Part shown: positions 8,108 through 16,436 of the stretch, piece by piece
How the letters are laid out: each line of letters starts with the position of its first letter
Numbering within the stretch: the first letter of the stretch is position 1
Assembly (NCBI GenBank): GCA_910584905.1
Contig: CAJUCQ010000043.1
Span: 1 to 26,992 of the forward strand
Source of the DNA: an uncultured Muribaculaceae bacterium
Lineage (GTDB): Bacteria > Bacteroidota > Bacteroidia > Bacteroidales > Muribaculaceae
Direction: 5' to 3'
DNA: 26,992 nt
The notes under the pieces: generated by a model
Database searches by the model: none
Told to the model about the DNA's origin: nothing
What the model saw: the letters and a program-made list of their open reading frames with translations, nothing else
Made by a program: the position numbers and the translations under genes

Positions 8108-8479
8108 TCAGATGTTGATGCGCCGCGTCGTCTCCCCGGCTTTGAGAATATAGATGCCGCGGAAGGGCAGGCGCAGACGCATTGTCCCGGCCTGCATGTT
8201 GCGCGTTGCAACAGGTTGGCCGAGGATGGTGAACACCTTAACGCTCACCGGGCGGTTTGTGCTCACATACACGTGCCCGTCGCGGACGCGGACGTCAATC
8301 CGCTCCCCCGATGACGCATCTTCGGTGAAAACCCATGCACTCTCCTTCGGCGTCTCCGTCGCATGCCACTGCACCGTCGCAGGAGCCGCAGGGCTTTGGG
8401 CGGGAGCGACTGTCGGAGACGCAGCGAGAGCCGCACCGGCGGCGAGAGCGAGTAGAAGGCGTTTCGTATGCATGAGCAT
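8108..8479 (-). CDS. Small secreted protein consisting mostly of a T9SS type A-like sorting domain
   Basis: The 123-residue product has a signal peptide (positive MLMHTKRLLL, hydrophobic to about residue 25, likely cleavage after APA or AQS). A short linker of about 45 residues follows. The end, with VKVFTILGQPVATRNMQAG and FRGIYILKAGETTRRINI, has the pattern of a type A C-terminal domain of the type IX secretion system: a VxVFxxxGQ strand, a GIYIL strand and a final basic strand. There is almost no room for a cargo domain. It starts 21 bp after the asparaginase stop (the alternative start MHTKRLL two codons later also fits) and precedes dut by 50 bp. It could be a carrier-type secreted peptide, a remnant of a larger protein, or a small adhesin or structural protein. 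Confidence 0.7.
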   Translation of the reverse strand: MLMHTKRLLLALAAGAALAASPTVAPAQSPAAPATVQWHATETPKESAWVFTEDASSGERIDVRVRDGHVYVSTNRPVSVKVFTILGQPVATRNMQAGTMRLRLPFRGIYILKAGETTRRINI

Positions 8480-8500
8480 TGGAGTTTCGTTGTTGATGTT

Positions 8501-9535
8501 TTAGACGTGGACCGACATCTCTCCCGCAAGCGGGAGACGAAGGTAGGTGGTGACTTCCGCAGGCGAAAGATTCATCCCGAAAAGATACATCATCTTCGTG
8601 ATGGCGGCCTCGAACGTGATATCCGAGCCGGACACAACGCCCGTGGCGGAAAGAAGGTCCCCCGCAACATAGCGCGTCGGGTGAACTCCGCCGTTGACAC
8701 ACTGCGTCACGTTCAGAATCACAACCCCGCGCTTCACCGTCTCGCTCAGAGCGTCGACGAACCACTTCGACGTCGGTCCGTTGCCCGCTCCGTACGTGCG
8801 GAGTACGATACCCTTGATGCCCGGTGTGTTCAGAAGATGCACCAGAACGTCCTCCTTAAGCCCCGGGAACAGGTCAATCGCCATTACCGCCGGATTCAGA
8901 CGATAGTGAGGGTTGAGCGGACGCACCTCCTCGACTTTTGCGAGGGCGTCGCGGTCGAATTGGATGCCAAGCCCGATCTTTGCAAGAGCCGGATAGTTGT
9001 TGCTCTTGAACGCATTGAAATTGTCGGCGCTGCGCTTGGTCGAGCGGTTGCCGCGCCAAAGATAGTTCTCGAAAAGGATAGCTACCTCGCGCACCATCGG
9101 ACGGCCCGTCTCGTCGCGCGCTGCCGCTATCTGAAGGGCCGTGATGAGATTTTCTTCGCCGTCCGTGCGGACCTCCCCGACGGGCAGCTGAGAACCCGTG
9201 ATGATGACGGGCTTGTGAAGGTTCTCGAGCATGAACGATAGCGCCGACGCCGTGTAGGCCATCGTGTCAGTCCCGTGAAGAACCACGAATCCGTCATAGA
9301 TGTCGTAGTTCTCGGCGATGCTGCGGGCGATGTCGGTCCAGTGGTCGGGATTCATGTCCGACGAATCAATGGGCGGATGAAACTGGATGTTGTCGATGAT
9401 ATAATCCAGCATCTTGACCTTGGGCACATTCTCCATCAGGTGCGTGAAGTCGAAAGGCTTGAGAGCCTTCGTCTTCGGGTCTTCGATCATGCCGATCGTT
9501 CCGCCTGTGTAGATGATGAGTATCCGGGGTTTCAT
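8501..9535 (-). CDS. ansA: Type I L-asparaginase
   Basis: The 344-residue enzyme hydrolyses L-asparagine to aspartate and ammonia. It lacks a signal peptide, so it is the cytoplasmic (type I, AnsA) form. The two catalytic threonine motifs are clear: IIYTGGTIGM (7-16, nucleophile Thr) and VVLHGTDTMAYTASAL (84-99, second catalytic Thr-Asp pair). Later family blocks are also present, such as VIITGSQLPVGEVRTDGEENL and GIVLRTYGAGNGP. The length agrees with AnsA proteins. Its ATG overlaps the metG stop codon in an ATGA junction (9532-9535), indicating co-transcription and probably coupled translation. The small secreted protein follows after 21 bp. Confidence 0.95.
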   Translation of the reverse strand: MKPRILIIYTGGTIGMIEDPKTKALKPFDFTHLMENVPKVKMLDYIIDNIQFHPPIDSSDMNPDHWTDIARSIAENYDIYDGFVVLHGTDTMAYTASALSFMLENLHKPVIITGSQLPVGEVRTDGEENLITALQIAAARDETGRPMVREVAILFENYLWRGNRSTKRSADNFNAFKSNNYPALAKIGLGIQFDRDALAKVEEVRPLNPHYRLNPAVMAIDLFPGLKEDVLVHLLNTPGIKGIVLRTYGAGNGPTSKWFVDALSETVKRGVVILNVTQCVNGGVHPTRYVAGDLLSATGVVSGSDITFEAAITKMMYLFGMNLSPAEVTTYLRLPLAGEMSVHV

Positions 9536-11586
9536 TTTACTTGAGAGCCGGGTGTGGCCGGCGAGGAGGGGGCGATGAGTGTGAGACTGCCGTCGGCGTT
9601 GAGAGCCGAGAGAATCATACCGTCGGAAACTATGCCTTTGAGCTTCCGGGGAGGAAGGTTGCCGATGAATACTACCTGACGGCCTACGAGTTTTTCAGGC
9701 TCGGTGTAGTGCTCGGCGATGCCGCTGACGATGGTGCGGCCTCCGGGCGTCAGTCCGCCGTCGTCGATGAGGAAGCGAAGCAGCTTGTCGGCCTTAGGCA
9801 CCTTCGTGCATTCAAGGACTGTGCCTACGCGAAGGTCGGCTTTCATGAACGTGTCGAAGTCAACGTCGGCCTGCCGGGGCTGGGGCTGCCAGCTCTTGAG
9901 CCGGTTTTCTTCTTTGATGCGTTCGAGGCGGTCGGTCTGTGCCTTGATGGCCTCGTCGTCGATTTTCTCGAACAAAAGCTCGGGAACGGCGATTTCGGTC
10001 CCCGCCTTTATCATGTCGCGGCGGCCGAGGTCGGCCCATGTGAGCTTGTCCATGCGAAGGGATGCGGCAAGACGCTCGCTCATGAAGGGCATGAACGGCT
10101 CCATCACAACGGCGATGTCTGCGCAAATCTGGAGGGCCGTGTTGAGGATGGTGGCCGTGCGCGCCATGTCGGTCTTGGCTACCTTCCACGGCTCGCAGTC
10201 CTGAAGATATTTGTTGCCGGTGCGGGCTATGTCCATCGCAAGCTTGAGTGCCTCGCGGAAGTGGAACGTCTCGATTGCCTCGCTGACGCCTTTTTTAAGC
10301 TCGTCAATTTGGGCAAAAGCAGCTTCGTCAACGGCCTCAAGCGTCCCGGCCGCGGGAGCAACGCCGCCGAAGTATTTGTGGGTCAGGACGGTCACGCGGT
10401 TGACGAAATTGCCGAGAACGGCAACCAGCTCGTTGTTGTTGCGGGCTTGGAAGTCGCGCCATGTGAAGTCGTTGTCCTTGGCCTCGGGGGCGTTGGCCGT
10501 AAGAACGTAGCGCAGAACGTCCTGCTTGCCCGGGAAATCCGACAGGTATTCGTGGAGCCATACGGCCCAGTTGCGAGAGGTGCTGATCTTGTCGCCCTCG
10601 AGATTCAGAAATTCGTTGGCCGGAACATTGTCCGGGAGCTGGAAGCCGTCGCCGTAGGCCATGAGCATCGCAGGGAACACGATGCAGTGGAACACGATGT
10701 TGTCCTTGCCGATGAAATTGATGACGCGGGTCTCGGGGTCTTTCCACCACGTCTCCCACGTCTCGGGATAAAGCTCTTTCGTGTTGGAAATATAGCCGAT
10801 GGGGGCGTCGAACCACACGTAGAGCACTTTCCCCTCGGCCCCTTCGACCGGCACAGGCACTCCCCACGAGAGGTCGCGCGACACCGCGCGGGGCTGAAGG
10901 CCGAGGTCAAGCCAGCTTTTGCACTGTCCGTAGACGTTTGCGCGCCACTCCTTGTGGCCTTCGAGAATCCATTGGCGAAGCGCAGGCTCCCATTTGTCAA
11001 GCGGCAGGAACCAGTGGCGCGTCTCGCGCAACTCGGGAGTCGCTCCCGTGATGGCGCTCTTGGGGTTGATGAGGTCCGTGGCGTTGAGGGAGCTGCCGCA
11101 AGCCTCGCACTGGTCGCCGTAGGCCTTCGGGTTGTGGCAGTGCGGACACTCCCCCGTGACGTAACGGTCGGCAAGGAACTGCGAAGCCTCGGGGTCGAAG
11201 AGCTGCATCGAACTCTTCTCCACAAACTCGCCCTTGTCGTAGAGATGACGGAAAAATTCCGACGCCGTCTCCTTGTGGATGGCCGAGGTCGTGCGGCTGT
11301 AAATGTCAAAAGAGATGCCGAGGGCCTCGAACGACTCTTTGATGAGCTTGTGGTAGCGGTCGACGATATCCTGAGGCGTGACGCCCTCCTGACGCGCTTT
11401 CAGCGTGATGGGCACGCCGTGCTCGTCGCTGCCGCCGATAAGTGTCACGGGGCGGCCCGCAAGGCGGAGATAGCGTGCGTAAATATCGGCGGGAACGTAA
11501 ACTCCCGCAAGATGCCCTATGTGAACGGGGCCGTTGGTGTAGGGGAGCGCGGTGGTGATGAGGGTGCGCTTGTATTCTTTAGACAT
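9532..11586 (-). CDS. metG: Methionyl-tRNA synthetase with C-terminal tRNA-binding domain
   Basis: The 684-residue cytoplasmic enzyme charges tRNA(Met). The N-terminal class I catalytic core carries the HIGH motif as HIGHL (22-26) and the KMSKS motif as KISTSR. A zinc knuckle lies between (CPHCHNPKAYGDQCEACG) with four cysteines. The anticodon-binding helical domain follows. The C-terminal 110 residues form an EMAP-like OB-fold domain (DTFMKADLRVGTVLECTKVP, then GRQVVFIGNLPPRKLKGI), used for dimerisation and tRNA binding. The length is as expected for a MetG with the C-terminal domain. It lies 52 bp after folB and overlaps the ansA start by four bases. A long antisense reading frame on the plus strand (9541-11838) is a codon-bias shadow. 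Confidence 0.97.
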   Translation of the reverse strand: MSKEYKRTLITTALPYTNGPVHIGHLAGVYVPADIYARYLRLAGRPVTLIGGSDEHGVPITLKARQEGVTPQDIVDRYHKLIKESFEALGISFDIYSRTTSAIHKETASEFFRHLYDKGEFVEKSSMQLFDPEASQFLADRYVTGECPHCHNPKAYGDQCEACGSSLNATDLINPKSAITGATPELRETRHWFLPLDKWEPALRQWILEGHKEWRANVYGQCKSWLDLGLQPRAVSRDLSWGVPVPVEGAEGKVLYVWFDAPIGYISNTKELYPETWETWWKDPETRVINFIGKDNIVFHCIVFPAMLMAYGDGFQLPDNVPANEFLNLEGDKISTSRNWAVWLHEYLSDFPGKQDVLRYVLTANAPEAKDNDFTWRDFQARNNNELVAVLGNFVNRVTVLTHKYFGGVAPAAGTLEAVDEAAFAQIDELKKGVSEAIETFHFREALKLAMDIARTGNKYLQDCEPWKVAKTDMARTATILNTALQICADIAVVMEPFMPFMSERLAASLRMDKLTWADLGRRDMIKAGTEIAVPELLFEKIDDEAIKAQTDRLERIKEENRLKSWQPQPRQADVDFDTFMKADLRVGTVLECTKVPKADKLLRFLIDDGGLTPGGRTIVSGIAEHYTEPEKLVGRQVVFIGNLPPRKLKGIVSDGMILSALNADGSLTLIAPSSPATPGSQVK

Positions 11587-11638
11587 TGTGGGAAATGTGG
11601 TATTTTTTTAGGTTGGGCTGTGTGGGGTGTCGGGCGAT

Positions 11639-12004
11639 TCAGGCGTCGGTGTCGTGCCATTCGGTCCGGAATGCAACCCCCTCAAGCTGACACGGGATGG
11701 GAGGCGCCGGCTTGGCTATCCTTATCATTCCGCCGCGAAGACGGGGATAGTCGCGGCGAAGCCGCTCGCGGATGCGGAAGGCCACATGCTCCAGAAGCTG
11801 CGACGCCTCCGACATCTCTTCGGCTGTGGCGGCGATGACTTCTGCGTAGTTTATCGTCGCGCCGAGAGAGTCGGTGCGCATGGCCTCCGCGGCGTCGAAG
11901 TCCAGTCGGAGGTCTACGATGAAGTCATTCCCGACGAGCGTTTCCTGAGGAAGAACGCCGTGGCGGCTGTGGAAGCGGAGTCCGCTGATTTCTATACTGT
12001 CCAT
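11639..12004 (-). CDS. folB: Dihydroneopterin aldolase
   Basis: The 121-residue enzyme converts 7,8-dihydroneopterin to 6-hydroxymethyl-7,8-dihydropterin and glycolaldehyde in folate synthesis. The family hallmarks are GVLPQE (active-site Glu), INYAEV with the conserved Tyr, and IRIAKPAPP with the catalytic Lys. The frame is open further upstream (to 12160), but those 52 extra residues are low-complexity Ser/Pro/Ala/Arg and overlap the 3' end of rnr. I therefore start at the ATG at 12004, which gives the standard N-terminus MDSIEISGLRFHSRHG and the standard length. It sits 46 bp after rnr and 52 bp before metG. The remaining folate genes are not in the window. Confidence 0.93.
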   Translation of the reverse strand: MDSIEISGLRFHSRHGVLPQETLVGNDFIVDLRLDFDAAEAMRTDSLGATINYAEVIAATAEEMSEASQLLEHVAFRIRERLRRDYPRLRGGMIRIAKPAPPIPCQLEGVAFRTEWHDTDA

Positions 12005-12050
12005 GTGTGGCGGTGGGCTGGAAGAGGGTGGATGCGCGGTCGCCGTTGTC

Positions 12051-14288
12051 TTAGCGCCGTTTGCGGCGGTTTCTCTTGTCGCGCGGACTCGGCTGGGGGC
12101 GCTGTCCCGGCTTGCTCCCGAGGGTGTCGAGAGTCCGGGGCGGATTCTTTTCGTCGACAATCACAAAGTCAAGCTGCTTTTTGGCGAGGTCGGCGCGTGC
12201 CACTTGCACACGGATTTTGTCGCCGAGGCGGTAGCGGTTGTTGTGGCGACGGCCGATGAGGCTGAAGCTCTCGGGGTTGAAGTCATAGAAGTCGTCGGCA
12301 AGGTCGCGCATCGGCACGAGTCCCTCGCACTTGTTCTCGTCAAGCTCTACGTAAAGGCCCCATTCCGTCACGCCCGAAATCATGCCCGGGAAAACTTCGC
12401 CGAGATGGTCGGCCATGTATTCAACCTGCTTGTACTTGATTGACGCGCGCTCGGCGTTGGCCGCAAGCTGCTCCATGTCGGACGAATGCTTGCATTGCTC
12501 CTCGAGCTTTTCGGCGTTGGCGGTGCGCCCACCGGCGAGATAACGCTCCAGCAGACGGTGTACCATCATGTCGGGGTAGCGGCGGATTGGCGATGTGAAG
12601 TGGGTGTAATATTCAAACCCGAGTCCGTAGTGCCCTACGTTGGTGGTCGTGTAGATGGCTTTGGCCATCGACCGCACGGCCATGATGGAGAGGAAATCTT
12701 CTTCGGGCTTGCCCTTGATGTCTTCGAGCAGTTTGTTGAGCGAGCGGTTGATTTCCAAGGGGCTCCCCGTGGTCCGCAGTTTGTGGCCGAACTGACGGGC
12801 TATCGTCGACAGCGACAGGAGTTTGTCGGGGTCGGGTTGCTCGTGCACGCGGTAGACAAAGGCCTTGGCCTTTGTCTTGCCCTTGGAAGCTATCCCTATT
12901 GAGGCCGCAACAGTGCGGTTGGCAAGAAGCATAAACTCTTCGATGAGCTTGTTGGCGTCCTTCGACTCCTTGAAATAGACTCGTGTGGGATGTCCCTTGT
13001 CGTCGATTTCGAACCGCACTTCCTCGCGGTCAAAGTCGACCGAACCCGTCTCGAAACGTTTCTTGCGCAGTATCTTGGCCAGACGGTCAAGCTCGAGTAT
13101 CTCGGCGGCGTAGTCGCCCTTGCCGGTCTCGATTACCTCCTGAGCTTCCTCGTAGGTGAAGCGGCGGTCGCTGCGGATGATCGTGCGGCAGATTTCGGGA
13201 CTCGTCACCTTCCCCGCAGGTGTCATCTCGAAGATGCACGAGAACGAGAGCTTGTCTTCGTCGGGGCGCAACGAGCAGATGCCGTTGCTGAGGCGCTCGG
13301 GGAGCATCGGCACCACACGGTCAACGAGGTAGACGCTCGTGGCGCGCTCGCGGGCCTCGCGGTCGAGAGCCGTGTCGGGGCGCACGTAGTGGGTGACGTC
13401 GGCGATGTGCACGCCGATTTCATAGTTGCCGTTGTCGAGCTTGCGCATCGAGAGGGCGTCGTCGAAGTCCTTGGCGTCCTTGGGGTCGATGGTGAAGGTG
13501 GTGACCCCGCGCATGTCGCGGCGGCGGCCAATCTCCTCGGGGGTGATGTCGTCGGGGATGCGCTCGGCGGCTTTGTTGACGCTTTCTGGGTAGCGGTAGG
13601 GGAGCCCGAACTCGGCGAGGATGGCGTGGATTTCGGTGTCGTTCTCGCCGGTCTTGCCGAGGATGTCGAGCACCTCGCCGCGCGGGTTTTTGGTCTCGTC
13701 GGTCCACTCGGTAATGCGTGCCACGGCCTTGTCGCCCGTCTTTCCGCCTTTCAGCCGATTTTTGGGGATGTAGATGTCCGTGGCGAGGAATTTGGAGTCG
13801 GTGACGAGGTAGGCGAAGTTTTTGTCAACCTTGAGCGTGCCGATAAAGGTCTGCTCCTTTTTCTCGATGATTTCCGTCACGACGGCCTCGGTTTCCTTGC
13901 CTTTGACGTTGGCGGCGACGGTGATGCGCACGCGGTCGCCGTTGAGGGCGTGCATGGAGTTGCGCTCGGCCACGAATATCTGTTCGCCGTCGGCGTCGGT
14001 GATGACGCTGTTCTTGCCGTTGGAGCGCCGCTGGAATATACCCTCGGCCTCGGTTGTGCGGGTGATGGCCTTGTATTTTCCCGGCTCGACTTCGAGGATG
14101 TCGCCGTCGAATGCCATGCCTGCAAGTATCATCGCCACGGCGCGGTGGTGAGCGGGATTTTCGATGCCTAAGGCGTGCGACACCTGTTTGTAGTTGAAGG
14201 TGCGGCTACCCTGTTCAGAAATATAGCGGCCGATGGATTCGTGGAGGTCCTTCGGGACGCGCGGGGATGATGTGTTCTTGCGTGCCAT
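12051..14288 (-). CDS. rnr: Ribonuclease R
   Basis: The 745-residue 3'-to-5' exoribonuclease degrades structured RNA and takes part in RNA quality control. From the N-terminus there are a winged-helix-like segment, two cold-shock OB domains, the RNB catalytic domain, an S1 domain (about 640-715) and a very basic tail (DKRNRRKRR). The RNB active site is seen in TFTIDPKDAKDFDDALS at about 262-278, with its conserved aspartates. HIADVTHYV and HFTSPIRRYPDMMVHRLL are further RNB signatures. The length and domain order fit RNase R and not RNase II. It is the first gene of the long minus-strand cluster, 92 bp after gyrB. I see no TAnnTTTG box directly upstream, so it may rely partly on read-through from gyrB. 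Confidence 0.95.
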   Translation of the reverse strand: MARKNTSSPRVPKDLHESIGRYISEQGSRTFNYKQVSHALGIENPAHHRAVAMILAGMAFDGDILEVEPGKYKAITRTTEAEGIFQRRSNGKNSVITDADGEQIFVAERNSMHALNGDRVRITVAANVKGKETEAVVTEIIEKKEQTFIGTLKVDKNFAYLVTDSKFLATDIYIPKNRLKGGKTGDKAVARITEWTDETKNPRGEVLDILGKTGENDTEIHAILAEFGLPYRYPESVNKAAERIPDDITPEEIGRRRDMRGVTTFTIDPKDAKDFDDALSMRKLDNGNYEIGVHIADVTHYVRPDTALDREARERATSVYLVDRVVPMLPERLSNGICSLRPDEDKLSFSCIFEMTPAGKVTSPEICRTIIRSDRRFTYEEAQEVIETGKGDYAAEILELDRLAKILRKKRFETGSVDFDREEVRFEIDDKGHPTRVYFKESKDANKLIEEFMLLANRTVAASIGIASKGKTKAKAFVYRVHEQPDPDKLLSLSTIARQFGHKLRTTGSPLEINRSLNKLLEDIKGKPEEDFLSIMAVRSMAKAIYTTTNVGHYGLGFEYYTHFTSPIRRYPDMMVHRLLERYLAGGRTANAEKLEEQCKHSSDMEQLAANAERASIKYKQVEYMADHLGEVFPGMISGVTEWGLYVELDENKCEGLVPMRDLADDFYDFNPESFSLIGRRHNNRYRLGDKIRVQVARADLAKKQLDFVIVDEKNPPRTLDTLGSKPGQRPQPSPRDKRNRRKRR

Positions 14289-14314
14289 GTAATTTGTTTT
14301 GGTTGTGTCTTAAT

Positions 14315-14365
14315 CATAAACGCCGCCGCGATGGCCTTTGTTTGCCCCCGGGAGCGGCGTTTATG
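14315..14365. repeat. Perfect 12-bp inverted repeat between gyrB and rnr
   Basis: CATAAACGCCGC (14315-14326) and GCGGCGTTTATG (14354-14365) are exact reverse complements separated by 27 nt, in the 92-bp gap between gyrB and rnr. No T-run follows on either strand, so it is not a standard intrinsic terminator. It could be an intercistronic RNA hairpin that stabilises the gyrB message or tunes read-through to rnr. Confidence 0.7.
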
Positions 14366-14380
14366 AGCCGGGCGTGGGGG

Positions 14381-16312
14381 TCAGGCGTCGATGTTGGCGT
14401 AGTTGGCGTTCGCCTCGATGAAGTCGCGGCGCGGGCCGACGTCCTCGCCCATAAGCATCGAGAATACGCGGTCGGCTTCGGCGGCGTCGCTGATGGTGAC
14501 TTGCTTGAGCATGCGGTGGCCGGGGGCCATCGTCGTGTCGCGAAGTTCTTTATCGCTCATCTCGCCGAGACCTTTATAGCGCTGCACGGTGGTCTTCTCG
14601 CCGTATTTGGCGATGAACTGCTGCACCTGCTGGTCGGTCCAGCAGTATTCCTCGTTCTTGCCCGACTTGCATTTGTACAGCGGCGGCGTGGCCAGATAGA
14701 GGTAGCCCATCTCGATGACGGGGCGCATGCGGCGGAAGAAGAAGGTCATCAGCAGCGTGGCGATGTGGGCGCCGTCGACGTCGGCATCGGTCATGATGAT
14801 GATTTTGTGGTAGGCGAGCTTGGAGATGTTGAGGGCCTTGGGGTCTTCGTCGGTACCGGGGGTGACGCGCATGGCGCGGAAAAGGTTGGTGATTTCCTCG
14901 CTGTCGAAGATGCGGTGTTCCATCGCTTTCTCGACGTTGAGGATTTTGCCGCGCAGGGGCATGATGGCTTGGAAGGTGCGGTCGCGCGCCTGCTTGGCCG
15001 TGCCGCCGGCGGAGTCACCTTCGACGAGGAAGAGCTCGCAGTTTTCGGCCGTGCGGCTTGAGCAGTCCCAGAGCTTGCCGGGGAGGCCGCCGCCCACGAG
15101 GGGCGTTTTGCGCAGCACTTTGCGGCGGGCTTCCTGCGCGGCGTGGCGCGCTTGGGCGGCGAGCACCACTTTCGACACGATGGTCTTGGCCTCGGCGGGA
15201 TGCTCTTCAAGATAGTTGGCAAGGGCTTCGCTGACGGCTGTCTGCACGGCGCCGATGACCTCGTTGTTGCCGAGTTTGGTCTTGGTCTGGCCTTCGAACT
15301 GAGGCTCCATCACCTTTACCGAAATCACGGCCGTGAGGCCGTCGCGGAAGTCTTCGGAGTTGATTTCGACCTTGGCGTTCTTGAGAAGGTTGTTGTCGTC
15401 GGCGTATTTTTTCAGCGTGGAGGTGAGGCCGCGGCGGAAGCCGGTGAGGTGTGTGCCGCCCTCGATGGTGTTGATGTTGTTGACGAACGAGTAGATGTTC
15501 TCGTTGGAGGTGGTGTTGTAGGTCAGGGCCACTTCCACGGGGATGCCGGCGCGCTCGGTGTTGAGGTCGATGACGTCGTTGATGAGCGATTCTTTGTTGG
15601 AGTCGATGTATTCGACAAATTCACGCAGGCCTTTTTCGGAGTAGAAGGTCTCGGTGCGGGGGGCGCCGTCGTTGTCGCGCTCGCGCAGGTCGGTGAGGGT
15701 GAGGCGGATGCCGGCGTTGAGGTAGGCGAGGTCGCGCAGGCGGTTGGCGAGGATGCCGTACTGGTAAACGGTGGTCGTGAAAATCGAGCCGTCGGGCTTG
15801 AAGGTCACGCTCGTGCCGGTGGAGTCGCTTTCGCCGACGACGGTGAGTTCGCCCGTGGGCTTGCCGCAGGAGTATTCCTGAGAGTATATCTTGCCGTTGC
15901 GGCGCACGTCGGCGCGGAGATATGTCGAGAGTGCGTTCACGCATGATACGCCCACGCCGTGGAGGCCGCCGGAGACCTTGTATGACCCTTTGTCGAATTT
16001 GCCGCCGGCGTGGAGCACTGTCATCACAACCTCGAGGGCGCTCTTGTGCTCTTTCTCGTGCATGTCGACGGGGATGCCGCGGCCGTTGTCGACGACGGTG
16101 ATGGAGTTGTCTTCGTTGATGGTCACTTCGATGTGGCTGGCATATCCCGCGAGGGCTTCGTCGATGGAGTTGTCGACAACTTCATACACAAGGTGATGGA
16201 GGCCCTTTTCCGAAATGTCGCCTATGTACATTGCCGGGCGTTTGCGCACGGCCTCCAGTCCTTCCAGCACCTGAATATTACTGGCGCTGTATTCTTCGTT
16301 TCTCTCTGACAT
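14381..16312 (-). CDS. gyrB: DNA gyrase subunit B
   Basis: The 643-residue protein is the ATPase and TOPRIM subunit of DNA gyrase, which introduces negative supercoils with GyrA. The GHKL ATPase has YEVVDNSIDEAL (Glu44, Asn48), VDNGRGIPVD and GGLHGVGVSCVNALS. The TOPRIM domain has LVEGDSAGG, PLRGKILNVEKA and the acidic ITDADVDGAHI-type site (IMTDADVDGAHI). The GyrB tail motif QRYKGLGEM is near the C-terminus. The length fits the short GyrB of Bacteroidota, lacking the insert of the E. coli protein. The frame stays open upstream to 17068, inside the neighbouring gene, but the ATG at 16312 gives the conserved start MSERNEEYSASNIQVLEGLEAVRKRP and is preceded by a good promoter. ParE is the main alternative; the overall match favours GyrB. 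Confidence 0.95.
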   Translation of the reverse strand: MSERNEEYSASNIQVLEGLEAVRKRPAMYIGDISEKGLHHLVYEVVDNSIDEALAGYASHIEVTINEDNSITVVDNGRGIPVDMHEKEHKSALEVVMTVLHAGGKFDKGSYKVSGGLHGVGVSCVNALSTYLRADVRRNGKIYSQEYSCGKPTGELTVVGESDSTGTSVTFKPDGSIFTTTVYQYGILANRLRDLAYLNAGIRLTLTDLRERDNDGAPRTETFYSEKGLREFVEYIDSNKESLINDVIDLNTERAGIPVEVALTYNTTSNENIYSFVNNINTIEGGTHLTGFRRGLTSTLKKYADDNNLLKNAKVEINSEDFRDGLTAVISVKVMEPQFEGQTKTKLGNNEVIGAVQTAVSEALANYLEEHPAEAKTIVSKVVLAAQARHAAQEARRKVLRKTPLVGGGLPGKLWDCSSRTAENCELFLVEGDSAGGTAKQARDRTFQAIMPLRGKILNVEKAMEHRIFDSEEITNLFRAMRVTPGTDEDPKALNISKLAYHKIIIMTDADVDGAHIATLLMTFFFRRMRPVIEMGYLYLATPPLYKCKSGKNEEYCWTDQQVQQFIAKYGEKTTVQRYKGLGEMSDKELRDTTMAPGHRMLKQVTISDAAEADRVFSMLMGEDVGPRRDFIEANANYANIDA

Positions 16313-16361
16313 GTTATATTTGTTCTTGCTTTTTCTATTGGAAGATGTGTATTTTATCGGG

Positions 16362-16392
16362 CAAAAATACAAAAAAAATCGCAAACGGCAAA
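16362..16392 (-). promoter_or_regulatory. Bacteroidota-type promoter for gyrB
   Basis: On the minus strand TATTTTTG (16362-16369) matches TAnnTTTG and a TTTG box (16389-16392) lies 19 bp upstream, both at consensus spacing. It is about 50 bp before the gyrB start codon and inside the 124-bp gap after the ATPase gene, so gyrB has its own start site. Confidence 0.7.
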
Positions 16393-16436
16393 ATCGGATT
16401 TTTCCGCTTTCGCCGCGTTGCCGGGCCGGAGGCGCC

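Noticed and set aside
9541..11838. 765-codon plus-strand frame opposite metG
   Set aside because: It is opposite a clear MetG with all motifs, has no recognisable domain, and is explained by GC-rich codon bias.
12005..12160. N-terminal extension of dihydroneopterin aldolase
   Set aside because: It overlaps the rnr 3' end, is low-complexity and is absent from the family; the ATG at 12004 restores the normal length.
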